NCBI GenBank assembly: GCA_902768975.1
Contig: CACXMZ010000002.1
Coordinates: forward strand, 186,001 to 250,000
Length of the DNA stretch: 64,000 nucleotides
Direction: 5' to 3'
Origin: an uncultured Coriobacteriaceae bacterium
GTDB lineage: Bacteria; Actinomycetota; Coriobacteriia; Coriobacteriales; Eggerthellaceae
Both the position numbers and the translations under genes were made by a program. Below, one piece after another: positions 1 to 8,809 of this stretch. The stretch's first letter is position 1, and the number at the start of each line of letters is the position of its first letter. The notes beneath the pieces were generated by a model. The model saw only the letters and a list, made by a program, of their open reading frames with translations, had not been told where the DNA came from and did not search any database.

Positions 1-1
1 T

Positions 2-838
2 CTGGCCTCGCTATTCAGTTGCGATCCAGATGCTGCAACTAGAAACGAGGTCGCAGACGCTATAAGGCTCTGGTATGTTGAGCTACCGCAGGTTACGCGC
101 AACAGCAGAATCAACCATGCTAGCAGTAAAGGGAATGCAAACATCTCAAAGTCACGCACCGCTCTTTTCAACGCTGTGCGCTCCGTAGGGGACGATACGA
201 GCGTTTTCCTATTTGAAAAGCTGCCGGCAGCATTTGGAGTGAAGGCTGATTCGCCGAAGCTTGTCGAGCTCATCAGGAAGGAAAAAAAGGAATGCGATGG
301 TTTTCTGTCGCAAACCTTAGATAGGGTTGCTGAAGACCTTACAACTCTTTTCGATTGTGCGGCCCATTCAGATGCTTCCCTGGGTTCCACATTACGCGAC
401 TGGGTAGACCGCAATCCAGCAACAACAACTCACGTGTTCTCTGGTGTTCGCAACCAGATACTAAATGCAATCAAAGATGCAAATGGTGATGACCGGACAA
501 CCGTGAATAGAATAGCGAAGGCCGCAACCTCATTGCGTATCGATGATTGGAACGATGCTCGCTTCGATGACTTTTTTGACATCATGCGTGTAATGAAATC
601 AGAAGTTGAAGGTGTAAACAGTCGCGAGGAGAATGAAACGGTCGAACAAACCGTAAGCCTTGTTTATGCTGTTGGCAATGGGACGATAAGGAAGAAAACA
701 TTCGATGTTGTCGAGTGTAGCGAGCGATCACGTCTCTTGAAAAACAGCATCTTTGCTTGTTTAGACGAGATGGGGGGCGCATTGCAGCCTGATGAGAAAA
801 GACAGATTGTCTTTGAGGTTCTTGAGGAGCTGTGCTGA
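2..838 (+). CDS. C-terminal part of an unidentified gene, cut by the window edge
   Basis: The frame is open from base 2 to a TGA at 836-838, so this is the 3' end of a longer gene that begins left of the window; an internal GTG at 176 is not its real start. The visible ~278 residues are mostly charged and helical, with no motif I can name. The stop overlaps the ATG of the following cysteine desulfurase (TGATG), which implies translational coupling and one operon with the next four genes. By position it could be the ATPase subunit (SspC-like) of a phosphorothioation locus, but nothing in the visible part proves that. Confidence 0.7.
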   Translation: MASLFSCDPDAATRNEVADAIRLWYVELPQVTRNSRINHASSKGNANISKSRTALFNAVRSVGDDTSVFLFEKLPAAFGVKADSPKLVELIRKEKKECDGFLSQTLDRVAEDLTTLFDCAAHSDASLGSTLRDWVDRNPATTTHVFSGVRNQILNAIKDANGDDRTTVNRIAKAATSLRIDDWNDARFDDFFDIMRVMKSEVEGVNSREENETVEQTVSLVYAVGNGTIRKKTFDVVECSERSRLLKNSIFACLDEMGGALQPDEKRQIVFEVLEELC

Positions 839-1995
839 TGAGTTCACATGTTGCATATTTCGACAACGCTGCTACAACATTCCCAAAACCCAATGCGGTA
901 TATGATTTTGCAGACTCCTTCTACAGGAACAGTGGGGGAAACATCGGCAGAGGCGGCAATGCGCTTGCGGTAGCGGCTGGGGAGGTCGCAAGCCAGGCAA
1001 AAGATAACCTGCGCGTTCTTTACAATTGCCCGACACATGAGGTTGTTTTCACATCCTCGGCTACCGAAGCGCTAAACCGTATTCTCTTTGGTCTAGGACT
1101 CAAAGACGGTGATCATGTATTCCTTTCGCCTTTTGAGCACAATGCAGTAACAAGGCCGCTGAACCATCTGGCTAAAAACACGCGTGTTCAACTGCATGTT
1201 TTGCCTTTTGATAGGAATGTCTTGCTGCCAGATATGGATAACATCAAGACATATTTTGAAAAGAATCCACCAAAGCTTCTGGTACTTACGCATGCTAGCA
1301 ATGTGTGTGGCGCGATTCTGCCTGTGGACGACATATGTAAACTGGCAAAGCACTATGGCGCAAAAACAGTTGTCGACATGAGTCAGACCGCAGGCCTCCT
1401 TCATTTGGATCTGGTTTCGCCGACGATAGATTTTGCAGTATTTGCCGGGCACAAGACACTTTATAGTCCATTTGGCATAGGAGGATTCATTTGTCGAAAA
1501 GGTACGCGCTTGAAGCCTGTCTTCTTTGGTGGGAACGGGATTGATTCAATTAATCAAGACCTTCCCGACAATATCGTTCAAATGGAAGAAATTGGGAGCC
1601 AGAACACCTATGCCGTTGCTGGACTCAAGGCATCGACTGATTGGTTGCTTGCGCACGGCATGGACAAGATTCGCGAAGACGAAAAGGTGGCTTTTGCAAA
1701 GCTTCTCGACTTGCTGGAAGCCTATAGTGCGTTAATAGTAGGGAAAGGAATGGAATGCGAGAGAACAGGGGTTGTCTCTGCGCTCTTTGAAGGTTATACG
1801 CCAGACGAAATAGAAGTGATTCTAGGTCGGTTTGGTGTATCAGTTCGTTCTGGTCTGCATTGTGCGCCTTATGCCCATGACTTTCTCGGCACTTTGCCAG
1901 CAGGTACTGTGCGATTTAGTATTGGCGCCTTAACTAATGAAAATGATTTCACACAATTAGAAAAAGCGCTTACACTTATAAAAGACAGTTTATAG
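838..1995 (+). CDS. Cysteine desulfurase, class V aminotransferase fold (SspA/DndA-like role proposed)
   Basis: A 385-residue PLP enzyme that should take sulfur from cysteine as a protein-bound persulfide. The N-terminus AYFDNAATTFPKP is the class V signature; the PLP lysine is K206 in AGHKT; the catalytic cysteine is C342 in RSGLHCAP, followed by GTVRFSIG. This pattern matches the EF2568-type cysteine desulfurase family rather than housekeeping IscS. I place the start at ATG 838, overlapping the upstream stop and preceded by GAGGAG; a GTG at 832 is the alternative. It lies inside a helicase/GHKL/PLD operon, so a dedicated sulfur donor for DNA phosphorothioation is likely; general Fe-S supply is the alternative. 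Confidence 0.85.
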   Translation: MSSHVAYFDNAATTFPKPNAVYDFADSFYRNSGGNIGRGGNALAVAAGEVASQAKDNLRVLYNCPTHEVVFTSSATEALNRILFGLGLKDGDHVFLSPFEHNAVTRPLNHLAKNTRVQLHVLPFDRNVLLPDMDNIKTYFEKNPPKLLVLTHASNVCGAILPVDDICKLAKHYGAKTVVDMSQTAGLLHLDLVSPTIDFAVFAGHKTLYSPFGIGGFICRKGTRLKPVFFGGNGIDSINQDLPDNIVQMEEIGSQNTYAVAGLKASTDWLLAHGMDKIREDEKVAFAKLLDLLEAYSALIVGKGMECERTGVVSALFEGYTPDEIEVILGRFGVSVRSGLHCAPYAHDFLGTLPAGTVRFSIGALTNENDFTQLEKALTLIKDSL

Positions 1996-2017
1996 CGTAA
2001 GACACGAAAGAATAGAT

Positions 2018-3739
2018 ATGTCGAAATCATACAAGCTTAAAAGTCTCTTAAAACAATTTGGTATTGAAGAGCTCAAAACTATTTTAGGCAATAGCCTTGT
2101 TGACCAACTGATTGAATGGGAAACAAGGCCGCTTACAAAGGCTCTTTTGGTCGACATGATTGTATCTATCCATGGGGTCTCTATCCTAAGAGACAGATTT
2201 GTTAGAAAACGTATCCTTGAACAACTACCCGAAAAAGAGTTACTAGATTTCAGATCCCTATTAGGAGCTAAACTGAAGAACACAAGGTCGCTTCCTAAAA
2301 TAGTTGAGGCTATTTCGGCTGCTCCATGGCGGCCAAACAAAATAACGCTTCATTTTATTAATCTGCTTGGCTACGATGAAGATGCCGTGTTTGAACATGG
2401 GAATCAATCAACAGTTGCTGTTGAATCAGTTGATTCTCATGAACGCTTTTTTGAACTGCTTGACTATCAATATATCATCCGTCAACAGGCGCTCAGCATT
2501 CTGGAATCCCCAATCACGCTGAGCCGCTTTTTAATCCATATGCCGACAGGTACTGGGAAAACAAAAACGGCGATGCATATTGCGTCCCATTATCTGCGAT
2601 ATGATCTTAAGAAAAAAGGGCTTATATTATGGGTCGCGCACACAAAAGAACTACTTCAGCAGGCTTCTGAGACATTTGCGCACGTTTGGCGCAATATTGG
2701 AGAAGGGAGTACTTGCGAGTATCGACTGTGGGATGCTTTTGAGCCAAGCATCCCTTCAGAAAATTTCAACGGTATTATGATTTGCGGAATACAAAAACTT
2801 ATGGCGATAAAAAGCGGAAACCCAGAATTATTTAATCAGATACACAAAGATTTGCGTTTGCTAATATTTGACGAGGCCCATAAGGCTTCGGCAACTGAAA
2901 CCAAGCAGATTATTAATGAGTTGATGACATGTCCTATGAGCATGGAGGATCGATCGCTTATGGGTCTTACCGCCACGCCAGGCAGAACAACCGAGAACAG
3001 CTCTGAAAATGTTCATTTATCTTCGCTATTTGGGAATAAAAGCATTGGCATCGATGTAAAACTAATGAACGCTGTAAACCTTTCGCCGCAAGAAGCTTTA
3101 AACGCACATATCGAAACAAACATTATCAAGTATTTTCAAGAGAGAAAAATACTATCGAAAATTACGCGCGAAGAGCTTGTGTATTCGGAAGACTTGAGCG
3201 AAGAAGAACTCGAAGCAATAAAGATTGCTGCCACAGATAACGGGTATGACGACTACACCAGAAAATCGTTAGAAATAATTGGCAGAAATAAAAGTAGAAA
3301 TATTACTATTAAGAAAAAACTTCAAGAGCTCCATGGGCTAGGAATACCAACAATAGTTTTTGCATGCTCGATTGCACATGCTAGGCTGCTTTCAGGCATG
3401 CTTTCCTTAGAGGGTGTTCCAAATGCCGTTATAACAGGCGACATGGCAGCATTAGAACGCTCCGAGGCCATTGCAAACTTTAAGAATACTAACCACGAGC
3501 TGAACATGCTTATTAATTACGAAGTTCTAACAACAGGTTTTGATGCAACAAACATTGGATGTGTTTTTATTGCAAGACCAACAAAATCGATTGTGCTTTA
3601 TAGCCAGATGCTTGGAAGAGGACTTCGAGGTCCACAAATGGGAGGTAACGAAGAGTGCCTTCTTGTTGACATAAAAGACAACTTGTCGCGATTTGATGGC
3701 GGGGAAGATACTTATAGCTATTTTAGTCTCTATTGGTAA
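2018..3739 (+). CDS. DEAD/DEAH-box superfamily 2 helicase of the defence operon
   Basis: A 573-residue helicase. An N-terminal helical region of about 150 residues precedes the RecA-like core. Visible motifs: Walker A MPTGTGKTKTA, Walker B/DEAH LLIFDEAHKA, motif III LTATPGR, and motif VI QMLGRGLRGP. The C-terminal RecA lobe contains VLTTGFDATNIGCV, typical of restriction-type SF2 helicases. The gene begins 22 bases after the cysteine desulfurase and ends 14 bases before the GHKL ATPase, all on the plus strand. It probably moves on phage DNA for the neighbouring nuclease. In the published SspABCD-SspFGH architecture a helicase-like component would fit here; I infer this from context only. Confidence 0.85.
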   Translation: MSKSYKLKSLLKQFGIEELKTILGNSLVDQLIEWETRPLTKALLVDMIVSIHGVSILRDRFVRKRILEQLPEKELLDFRSLLGAKLKNTRSLPKIVEAISAAPWRPNKITLHFINLLGYDEDAVFEHGNQSTVAVESVDSHERFFELLDYQYIIRQQALSILESPITLSRFLIHMPTGTGKTKTAMHIASHYLRYDLKKKGLILWVAHTKELLQQASETFAHVWRNIGEGSTCEYRLWDAFEPSIPSENFNGIMICGIQKLMAIKSGNPELFNQIHKDLRLLIFDEAHKASATETKQIINELMTCPMSMEDRSLMGLTATPGRTTENSSENVHLSSLFGNKSIGIDVKLMNAVNLSPQEALNAHIETNIIKYFQERKILSKITREELVYSEDLSEEELEAIKIAATDNGYDDYTRKSLEIIGRNKSRNITIKKKLQELHGLGIPTIVFACSIAHARLLSGMLSLEGVPNAVITGDMAALERSEAIANFKNTNHELNMLINYEVLTTGFDATNIGCVFIARPTKSIVLYSQMLGRGLRGPQMGGNEECLLVDIKDNLSRFDGGEDTYSYFSLYW

Positions 3740-3753
3740 TTTAGGAGGATTGT

Positions 3754-5556
3754 ATGGCGCAAGAGATAGTTCAGATACAAACATTAGGCGACGCTCTAAG
3801 GAATACTGGTTACAAGAATATTGAATGTGCCGTATCAGAAATAATAGATAATTCCGTCCAGGCAAGCGCTAAGAATGTCCTTGTAGTTATAGCCGAAAGA
3901 CTCGACGCTGATACCGGTCGTAAGCGAATCGACGAAATTGCTTTTTTTGATGATGGCAGCGGGATGGATACATCAATATTGGGCGGATGTCTTGGTATTG
4001 GTGTTACTACAAGAATGGACCGGTCGGGAATGGGGCGCTTCGGAGTAGGCCTGCCACAGGCATCGCTCTATGCCTGTCCAAGTATTGAGGTTTACTCCTG
4101 GCAGAACGGCTATGAAAACTGTCATGTCGTAAAGCTCGATATCAATAAGGTTAAAACAGGGGAACAAACAGTTATTGACGACCCGATAAAGACCCCGATT
4201 CCAGATAAGTATAAAACGTATTTGAGTTATAAAATTCTTAATGGAGACTCTATTGATGAGCTTGATTTTAAACCGGCTGGTACGCTCGTGCTCTGGAAGA
4301 ATTGCGACAGAGTTGTGCCAAAAACAGTTCGGGTTCTTTTCGATAGATTATGCTTTGCGCTTGGTCAGAAGTTTCGTTATTTTTTAAACGACGATGGCTG
4401 CAGTATTCGACTAATACACCATGAAAACCCTGATTTAAACCGAGACATCCTGCCAAACGATCCGCTTATGCTACTCCCCAACAATTATATTCTAGGCAAT
4501 CCCAATAAGCCTGGTGAATTATCTCGGGGGTGCGATCCAGACTTTACCGAGCCGATTTTCAAACCCTTCGCCGATAAAGACCATCCTGATGGTTTAGTTG
4601 TTGTACCAATCAAGTATCACGATCCAGAAGATGATAGTATTAAAGAATCCAATGTTGAAGTTCGCTTTTCTATCGTAAAAGATATCTTTTACGATAAAAC
4701 GGCCATCGTTGGTGACCCAGGAAGCACGGCTTTAGGCAAGCACGTAAAAAGTCTCGAAGGTATTTCTATTGTTCGTGCAAATAGAGAAATTGATTTTGGG
4801 CGATTTGATTTTTATGAAAGTATTAATAAGCCGCAGCATCGATGGTGGGGTTGCGAAATCCGTTTTATGCCAGAACTTGATGAGGCATTCGGAGTTGCGA
4901 ACAATAAACAACATGTCGAACTGAGAAGGGTCGATCCCGCGGATTATCAAGATGAAGAAGTAAAGCCTGTTTGGCAGCAGCTATATTCTTTAATCAGCAC
5001 TACAATTTCAAAAATGTATAGCACAAATCAAAAAACACGTGAAGGCTCAAGAAATGTCGAAGATGTTGATTCGCCAACTACAAAAATCATCAATAGTGCT
5101 GAAGAAGCTGATTCGGACGGCACTAAGAGTGAATCTGAAGCAACGAAGGAAATAACGCCAGAACGTGAACTGATCGAAAAGAAAAAAGAGGAACTTGAAA
5201 GCCAAGGCGTGGAAAATCCTACAGACGATGAAGTTCGCTCATATATGAACAATAAGGTAAACATCAAACATGTTAATCTTGGAAAGCAGGGGCCAATTTT
5301 TGATTACAGCTTTGCGCTGGGCAGCTGTGACGTGCAGCTTAATATGGATCATATTTTTTACTCAAGCTTTCTTGAGCAAATCTTCAATGAGGGCACCGAT
5401 GTTAAGACGGCTTTCGAATTATTTATCTGCTCGTTTACAAGGGCGGTTGACGAAACCAACATTAACCAATCAGACCAAAACGACCTGCTTGTGGCAAGGT
5501 GGAACGAGAAGCTACGTAGGTACATTGAAGAACAAAAGAATTTTGCAAAAGGATAA
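3754..5556 (+). CDS. MORC/Hsp90-type GHKL ATPase of the defence operon
   Basis: A 600-residue protein with an N-terminal HATPase_c_3-like fold. The N box is EIIDNSVQA (about residue 31), the G1 box DDGSGMD (about residue 69), and the G2 box MGRFGVGLPQAS (about residue 90), where the GHKL ATP lid closes. A strongly charged Glu/Lys/Ser linker (about residues 425-500) separates the ATPase and middle domain from a C-terminal domain of about 100 residues. A strong Shine-Dalgarno sequence, TTAGGAGG, lies just upstream of the ATG. ATP-gated dimerising clamps of this family occur in several antiphage operons. I cannot assign its exact role here. Confidence 0.85.
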   Translation: MAQEIVQIQTLGDALRNTGYKNIECAVSEIIDNSVQASAKNVLVVIAERLDADTGRKRIDEIAFFDDGSGMDTSILGGCLGIGVTTRMDRSGMGRFGVGLPQASLYACPSIEVYSWQNGYENCHVVKLDINKVKTGEQTVIDDPIKTPIPDKYKTYLSYKILNGDSIDELDFKPAGTLVLWKNCDRVVPKTVRVLFDRLCFALGQKFRYFLNDDGCSIRLIHHENPDLNRDILPNDPLMLLPNNYILGNPNKPGELSRGCDPDFTEPIFKPFADKDHPDGLVVVPIKYHDPEDDSIKESNVEVRFSIVKDIFYDKTAIVGDPGSTALGKHVKSLEGISIVRANREIDFGRFDFYESINKPQHRWWGCEIRFMPELDEAFGVANNKQHVELRRVDPADYQDEEVKPVWQQLYSLISTTISKMYSTNQKTREGSRNVEDVDSPTTKIINSAEEADSDGTKSESEATKEITPERELIEKKKEELESQGVENPTDDEVRSYMNNKVNIKHVNLGKQGPIFDYSFALGSCDVQLNMDHIFYSSFLEQIFNEGTDVKTAFELFICSFTRAVDETNINQSDQNDLLVARWNEKLRRYIEEQKNFAKG

Positions 5557-5559
5557 AGA

Positions 5560-6453
5560 ATGCCGCTTCTTGTCTCTGGAGAAATTGGACAGCAGATTGA
5601 GATGGAACTCCATTCTGCATGTGACTCTGTTCAGATTATTACGGCATTTTGCAAACAACACACAATTAAACGTCTCATTGCATGTGTTCCAAGTAATATA
5701 AGCAACAAAAAAATAATGGTTCGGTTTCGTTTAGGTGACTTGCTCGCTGGTGTTACTGATTTTGACATCCTTGAATATAGCATGAGTAAAGGATGGCACC
5801 CTTTTATTCGTTTTGACCTGCATGCAAAAACTTACATCATTGATAATCGCAGGGGAATCATTGGGAGCGCCAATGCAACAACTGCGGGTCTTTATGATTC
5901 ATCTTTCTCCAATTACGAAATGGCTGCTATTGTGGCAATTGATTCAAATGACTTGGCCAAGATTGAGAAGCTTTATAAAGGGGCTATTTGCGTTACCCCA
6001 GATGTATTATCTGAATTAAAGCATGAATACAATACAAATAAAAAAAGGGCGCAAGCAGCCTCGCCTAGATGGAGTAAGAAAATAGAGCAGCTATTTAACC
6101 CAACCGTTGAAACGTTATTTATGCATGAATTCCCAGACAAGGACGATTACGTTCAGGGAGAAAACATTTCGTTTCTTGGTATTCTTTTCGAAGATAAAGC
6201 CTCCGCGGCGGAGTGCCTACGCTGGAGCAATGCAGCAATTTGGTTAATCCAACAGTTAGAGACAAGCGATGGAGAGCTATACTTTGGCGAGATGACTAAA
6301 AAGTTGCATAATGCAATAGTTAGTGATCCTGCACCTTATAGAAAAGATGTTAAAGAATTACTAGCTAATCTTCTTGCGCTGATTGAAAAATGGGAAATGC
6401 CGGGTGTGCAAATAGATAAGCCATCTTATTCCCAACGAATTCGATTAACATAG
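5560..6453 (+). CDS. Phospholipase D-superfamily nuclease of the defence operon
   Basis: A 297-residue protein with one complete HKD motif: HAKTYIID (H-x-K-x4-D), followed by GIIGSANAT. A single HKD motif implies that two subunits form the active site, as in PLD-type nucleases such as Nuc and BfiI. The gene starts three bases after the GHKL ATPase stop, so the two are probably co-translated. It is the last gene of the operon and the only evident nuclease in the visible part, so it is the likely DNA-cutting effector. The C-terminal 150 residues have no motif I recognise. Confidence 0.85.
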   Translation: MPLLVSGEIGQQIEMELHSACDSVQIITAFCKQHTIKRLIACVPSNISNKKIMVRFRLGDLLAGVTDFDILEYSMSKGWHPFIRFDLHAKTYIIDNRRGIIGSANATTAGLYDSSFSNYEMAAIVAIDSNDLAKIEKLYKGAICVTPDVLSELKHEYNTNKKRAQAASPRWSKKIEQLFNPTVETLFMHEFPDKDDYVQGENISFLGILFEDKASAAECLRWSNAAIWLIQQLETSDGELYFGEMTKKLHNAIVSDPAPYRKDVKELLANLLALIEKWEMPGVQIDKPSYSQRIRLT

Positions 6454-6494
6454 ACTCTTGGAAGTGTGCGAAACAGAGGTTGCTATTGATTGCA

Positions 6495-8195
6495 TTATCG
6501 CCCCTTGGCGAAGAAGTTTGAGAAGTAGTATCTTAATCCTGGATCACATATATAAACATGAGTTCCGTGAATGCCGCGGGTTAGAAGAACGTAATAGATG
6601 TTGCGCACGTATTCAGCTATTTCTTTTTCAGAAGCCCCTTGCTTACCGTTTCTATCGTAGTAATTAGCAATATCGACATAGGGTTTTTGCTGCTCAGCAT
6701 CAAACTTAAGGTCGTCACCGATTATCACGTATGCATAGCTCAGGTCGTAACCCTGAATGGAATGAATACAACCCACTTCCTGCGCCCTTGTTGGATTGCT
6801 GGTTCCAAGACCGACCCAGTTAGCATTCTGCCAATTCCAACGCTTCCTAATACCTTCTATTTCAATATCAAAATGGTCCGGATCTGGGTCGTTATGTGTC
6901 TTCCACTCCCACGCGTAACCTGCAAGCATTCTTGTTAAATCATGCTTAGCAAGCGTCTGATTAAAACTATCATTGAATGAGGCGAAACTTTCATGAAGGA
7001 CAAATTCGTATTCTCCAAAGGTACGTGGCTGCTGCTTTTTCCCGTCCAGGATATTTAAGACATAGTCAAGATATTCACTGCCACCTTTAACACGCATTTG
7101 ACTCCCAAGCCTAATTGGATTGCTGAGTGCTTTTCCCAAACGCTGCTCAAGCGTCTCTCTGTTAATGTCGGCAGGAAGAACCGTTTGGAGCCTGTCATAG
7201 AAGAAAACTGGAAGTTTTGCCTGACTAATAATCCAATCAAGCTGGGTTGAGCCAGGCTCTAGCCCAAGCACCTTATTAACATTGTTGTATTGGCCCCATT
7301 GACGAGCAAGGTTTAGCGGTTGCTTAAGCCGATGCGTTTCATCGACTAACAAAATATCAAACGACTTTTTGCCTTTACCAACAAAGCCATATTCAGGCTT
7401 GAGTAAATCGTAGGGCCCAATGATATCTTTTCCCGTAATGTTCTGAACGCCTTTTACAGATTTCCGTAGTGTTTCGCGCAATGCAGTGACTGGCTCCAAT
7501 AGCTTAATATTGCAATCTTTGTAATCGGGATTGTCTTTGAGTGCTTTTAAGAGGTAAATCGCAAGAACCGTTTTTCCAGTACCCGGTATACCTTCGATTA
7601 CCAGCGGTTCTGTATTTGCAAAGCCTTTCCTTATTTCCTTTATTACTTTTTTTAACGCCTGCTCCTGATCCAGGCTCAAACTCTTAAAAGGAGAATATTT
7701 GAAAACTTCAGATTCTTCTATCTCTTTGATGCTGTGATAAACAAGCCCTTCACGTTGCAGTTCTTCCCATAACTGCTCGAACATTTCGTCATACTCTGGT
7801 TTGGCAAAATAATCGTATTCATAGAGACCTTCGTTTTTATTTGTAAGCCGATAGAGCCCATCTGCGCTCATAAATTGAATTAGTTTTCGCTCATAGCTTT
7901 CGGCAGCTGAAACGTTGAACTCATAGTTAAGAATAGCATGTACGGTATTAAATGCTCTTTTCGACGCATTGCGTTCATGTTGGTGCAACCGAGTAGCAAG
8001 GCTGGTGGTTTTCCCTACATAGGCTTCTTTATCGTTGGTGAGGATATAGACCATTGGCCAGCTTTGAATTTTGCTTTCCTCAAACGCAAACGCTTCGCAG
8101 TGGAATTTTTCCTCTGAAGCAAAGGAAATGTGGTCAACCAGAAAGCCCTCGCCCGCTGGTGCACTAGGCGGAGTGTATGTTGTTGATTCGCTCAT
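6495..8195 (-). CDS. GIY-YIG plus DUF2075 (Schlafen group 3-like) helicase/ATPase
   Basis: A 566-residue protein on the minus strand. The N-terminal domain carries a GIY-YIG-like pattern (VYILTNDKEAYVGKT, then an arginine and a glutamate further on) of the T5orf172/UvrC nuclease type. The ATPase core has Walker A IEGIPGTGKTVLA and Walker B ILLVDETHR. The C-terminal helicase part contains CIHSIQGYDLSYAYVIIG and ends with YYVLLTRGIHGT, both typical of DUF2075. Its ATG overlaps the stop of the MazG-like gene by 4 bases (ATGA), so the two form one translational unit. A phage-DNA nuclease/helicase role is likely; the convergent PLD gene ends 41 bases away. Confidence 0.88.
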   Translation of the reverse strand: MSESTTYTPPSAPAGEGFLVDHISFASEEKFHCEAFAFEESKIQSWPMVYILTNDKEAYVGKTTSLATRLHQHERNASKRAFNTVHAILNYEFNVSAAESYERKLIQFMSADGLYRLTNKNEGLYEYDYFAKPEYDEMFEQLWEELQREGLVYHSIKEIEESEVFKYSPFKSLSLDQEQALKKVIKEIRKGFANTEPLVIEGIPGTGKTVLAIYLLKALKDNPDYKDCNIKLLEPVTALRETLRKSVKGVQNITGKDIIGPYDLLKPEYGFVGKGKKSFDILLVDETHRLKQPLNLARQWGQYNNVNKVLGLEPGSTQLDWIISQAKLPVFFYDRLQTVLPADINRETLEQRLGKALSNPIRLGSQMRVKGGSEYLDYVLNILDGKKQQPRTFGEYEFVLHESFASFNDSFNQTLAKHDLTRMLAGYAWEWKTHNDPDPDHFDIEIEGIRKRWNWQNANWVGLGTSNPTRAQEVGCIHSIQGYDLSYAYVIIGDDLKFDAEQQKPYVDIANYYDRNGKQGASEKEIAEYVRNIYYVLLTRGIHGTHVYICDPGLRYYFSNFFAKGR

Positions 8196-8527
8196 AAATC
8201 GGTGTATTTCTTTGCGCTGCCTTTTGCCTTGTCGACGGGATATCGCTCTTCATTTATTTCAATCTTATTATTTACGGCATCTACAAGATCGATGCCAAGC
8301 GCATCCGCGAGATATATACAATAAATTGTGACATCTGCCAGTTCATCGACCATACGGTCTTTGTTGCTTGCTACATCCAGCTCGGCGCCAGACCACTGGA
8401 AGGCCTCGAGTAATTCAGCTGCTTCGAGATTGAGAGAGATAGCGAGGTCTTTTGGATTATGGAATTGTGCCCAATCGCGCTTATTTCTAAATTCAATTGC
8501 TTTTACAGTGGCTTCTTCAAACGTCAT
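8192..8527 (-). CDS. MazG-like nucleotide pyrophosphohydrolase
   Basis: A 111-residue all-alpha NTP pyrophosphatase of the MazG/dCTPP1 superfamily. Visible signatures: RDWAQFHNPKDLA, then the metal-binding acidic pairs LNLEAAELLEAF and DELADVTIYC (E-x-x-E ... E-x-x-D). The enzyme cleaves a nucleoside triphosphate to the monophosphate and pyrophosphate; substrate preference cannot be read from sequence, though RDW-x-QFH-x-P resembles dCTP pyrophosphatases. It is the first gene of a two-gene unit with the GIY-YIG/DUF2075 protein, overlapping by 4 bases. That pairing suggests either nucleotide depletion or signal control of the downstream nuclease. Confidence 0.88.
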   Translation of the reverse strand: MTFEEATVKAIEFRNKRDWAQFHNPKDLAISLNLEAAELLEAFQWSGAELDVASNKDRMVDELADVTIYCIYLADALGIDLVDAVNNKIEINEERYPVDKAKGSAKKYTDL

Positions 8528-8809
8528 CTTTTGTCCTTACGCCAAGGGTTGCCATTATTTTACCCGATGTATGCGATGTCTATTGATGATGTAACGGATG
8601 CTGCGCCAGTTAAATTATTGAATAATGACGCCCCAGCCTCCATTGGCAATGCTGTTATAGAAGGGCTTACTAGAGTCGCCGTTTCCAGAAAAGGCCGTTA
8701 TCGCCTTGACCTCGGCTTTCGCCTTGCTCATGTCCCGTGGCGCACCCAGCCGCCATCCGCCTCCACGCACAACACGCTTGACCTCGCGTATATTGTTACA
8801 ATTGTATGA
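8528..8809. other. Gene-poor 282-base gap with a possible remnant reading frame
   Basis: This should hold the promoter of the mazG-like gene. A 38-codon frame on the minus strand (8615-8731, ATG to TAA) has no convincing ribosome site and no family I know; its G+C also differs from the flanking genes. I regard it as a remnant or chance frame. No terminator or repeat is obvious. Confidence 0.35.

Noticed and set aside
8615-8731. 38-codon minus-strand frame before the mazG-like gene
   Set aside because: No ribosome site or recognisable family; kept only as a possible remnant in the gap description.
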